17,458 nucleotides of DNA from Hymenopellis radicata (Eukaryota > Basidiomycota > Agaricomycetes > Agaricales > Physalacriaceae). Of this stretch, positions 16,534 through 17,458 are shown one piece after another; the stretch's first letter is position 1; every line of letters begins with the position of its first letter. Made by a program: the position numbers and the translations under genes. The notes beneath the pieces are model-generated. The model was not told the origin of the DNA. It did not search any database and worked only from the letters and a program-made list of their open reading frames with translations. The stretch lies in NCBI GenBank assembly GCA_015501595.1, contig JADNRX010000948.1:1-17458 (forward strand), in the 5' to 3' direction.

Positions 16534-17458
16534 AGTACGCCCGTTAAAATGGTTGAGCGACGTTGAACAGACTTTGAACGGGATGCAACGGGGCAAGCAA
16601 GCTTCCGAGAGAGGGTAACCATCGAGCAAGTCGACTGCCTGCCAATGTACGCTCGCGCTTTGGTGGACTAGGGGCTGTCACGCTTCATACCCAACAGTGT
16701 GAAAGACGCGCTTAGAGATGGTTGTCCCTCTCTTAAGAGGGGGGAAGGGTGGGCGTCGCGGAAGCCAATGGATGTCTTAGGCTGTCTCTAAGACAGCGGG
16801 AGAGGCAGGCTTAGAGATGACACCCTTTCCTTCCTTCCTTAGGTGGGTTCGACTGGGGGTGAACGGACCTGTTGAAGCAGTCTCGCTTCCGTTAATCTGA
16901 AGTAGAAGTCTTCTAGTCACTCGAGGGCAATCGTCCCTTCACAAGGACGCCGCGGTTGAGAGAGAAGTGTGAAACAAGACCGACCCCCCACGTCTTGGAG
17001 TAGGACGAGAATCTCGCCGTTAAGGGTTGAACGTCGCTGGCGACGCCTCTTAAGCGGGGGTGTCTTCAGTGGTCTAGTACGCCCGTTAAAAGGGTTGAGC
17101 GACGTTAACAGACTTTGAAGAGATACAACGGGGGCAAGCGAGCTTCCGAGAGAGGGTAACCATCGAGCAAGTCGAGTCTTAGAGCTGTTGACTGCCTGCC
17201 AATGTACGCTCGCGCTTTGGTGGACTAAGGGCTGTCACGCCTCATACTCAACAGTGTGAAAGATGCGCTTAGAGATGGTTGTCCCTCTCTTAAGAGGGGA
17301 AAGGTGGGCGTTGCGGAAGCCATGGATGTCTTAGGCTGTCTCTTCACTTCGGTCAAGAGGCAGCGGGAGAGGCAGGCTTAGAGACGTCGCCCTTTCCTTC
17401 CTTATGTGGGTTTGACAGCGTGTGACCAAACTCCGCGAGGTTGGAGCAGTTAGTCTGT
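16534..17458. repeat. About 542-bp tandem repeat (1.7 units, open at window end)
   Basis: The segment starting agtacgcccgttaaaa at 16534 recurs from 17076, offset 542 bp, and the similarity continues to the window end. Conserved landmarks are gcttccgagagagggtaacc, the actgcctgccaatgtacgct block, gcgcttagagatggttgtcc and the palindrome CTCTTAAGAG. The second unit has two small insertions, near 17177-17192 and near 17341-17357. No ORF is conserved. It is probably a satellite array that continues beyond this window, from a subtelomeric, centromeric or other heterochromatic region. An rDNA spacer cannot be excluded, but no rRNA is visible. Confidence 0.88.

Noticed and set aside
16381..16566. Small repetitive protein ORF
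   Set aside because: It is a translation of the 11-bp minisatellite and carries no independent coding evidence.
16534..17458. rRNA gene or intergenic spacer
   Set aside because: No 28S, 18S or 5S sequence I know is visible. A spacer identity remains possible but unsupported.

Overview
The window looks like a repeat-rich, gene-poor stretch of a basidiomycete genome, most likely an Agaricomycete. The evidence is a KDZ-type transposase remnant, short GT-AG introns of about 40-60 nt in every recognisable gene, and fungal-type uracil phosphoribosyltransferase and Trf4-like sequences. There is no bacterial operon structure and I found no rRNA or tRNA gene. Almost every recognisable gene is broken.

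Layout. 1-1050: coding-like sequence with a diverged internal duplication. 1111-1489: relic of the reductase domain of an NRPS-like adenylate-forming reductase. 1944-2485: TTAAG-rich dispersed repeat, copy 1. 3189-3290 and 6589-6678: palindromic MITE-like pieces. 3324-3540: array of a 9-bp palindromic motif, TTTGSCAAA. 3589-5806: 5'-truncated KDZ transposase whose six exon pieces join in phase, with one frameshift in the last. 6058-6116: hairpin region. 6700-9700: degenerate repeats and unassigned sequence. 9722-10223: Trf4-like poly(A) polymerase fragment. 10319-11186: two unrecognised decayed coding pieces. 11355-12352 (minus): complete seven-exon FUR1-like pseudogene with two stop codons and one frameshift. 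12546-12742: repeats in the divergent intergenic region. 13193-13812: a two-exon zinc-ribbon gene whose 3' end runs into repeat copy 2 (13787-14060, inverted relative to copy 1). 14061-15480: unassigned ORFs and a minus-strand coiled-coil remnant. 15663-15768: repeat copy 3. 15950-16310: very AT-rich block. 16315-16479: 11-bp minisatellite. 16534-17458: a ~542-bp tandem repeat running off the window.

Together the genes do not form a pathway. The best reading is a transposon and gene-fragment graveyard. Pieces of unrelated cellular genes keep their introns, so they arose by DNA-level duplication or capture rather than retrocopying. The zinc-ribbon gene has the only uninterrupted full-length ORF with a plausible promoter. 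I did not find a convincing new functional system. The most interesting items are the FUR1 pseudogene, the nearly readable KDZ 3' part with its upstream motif array, the three-copy TTAAG repeat, and the satellite block at the right end.
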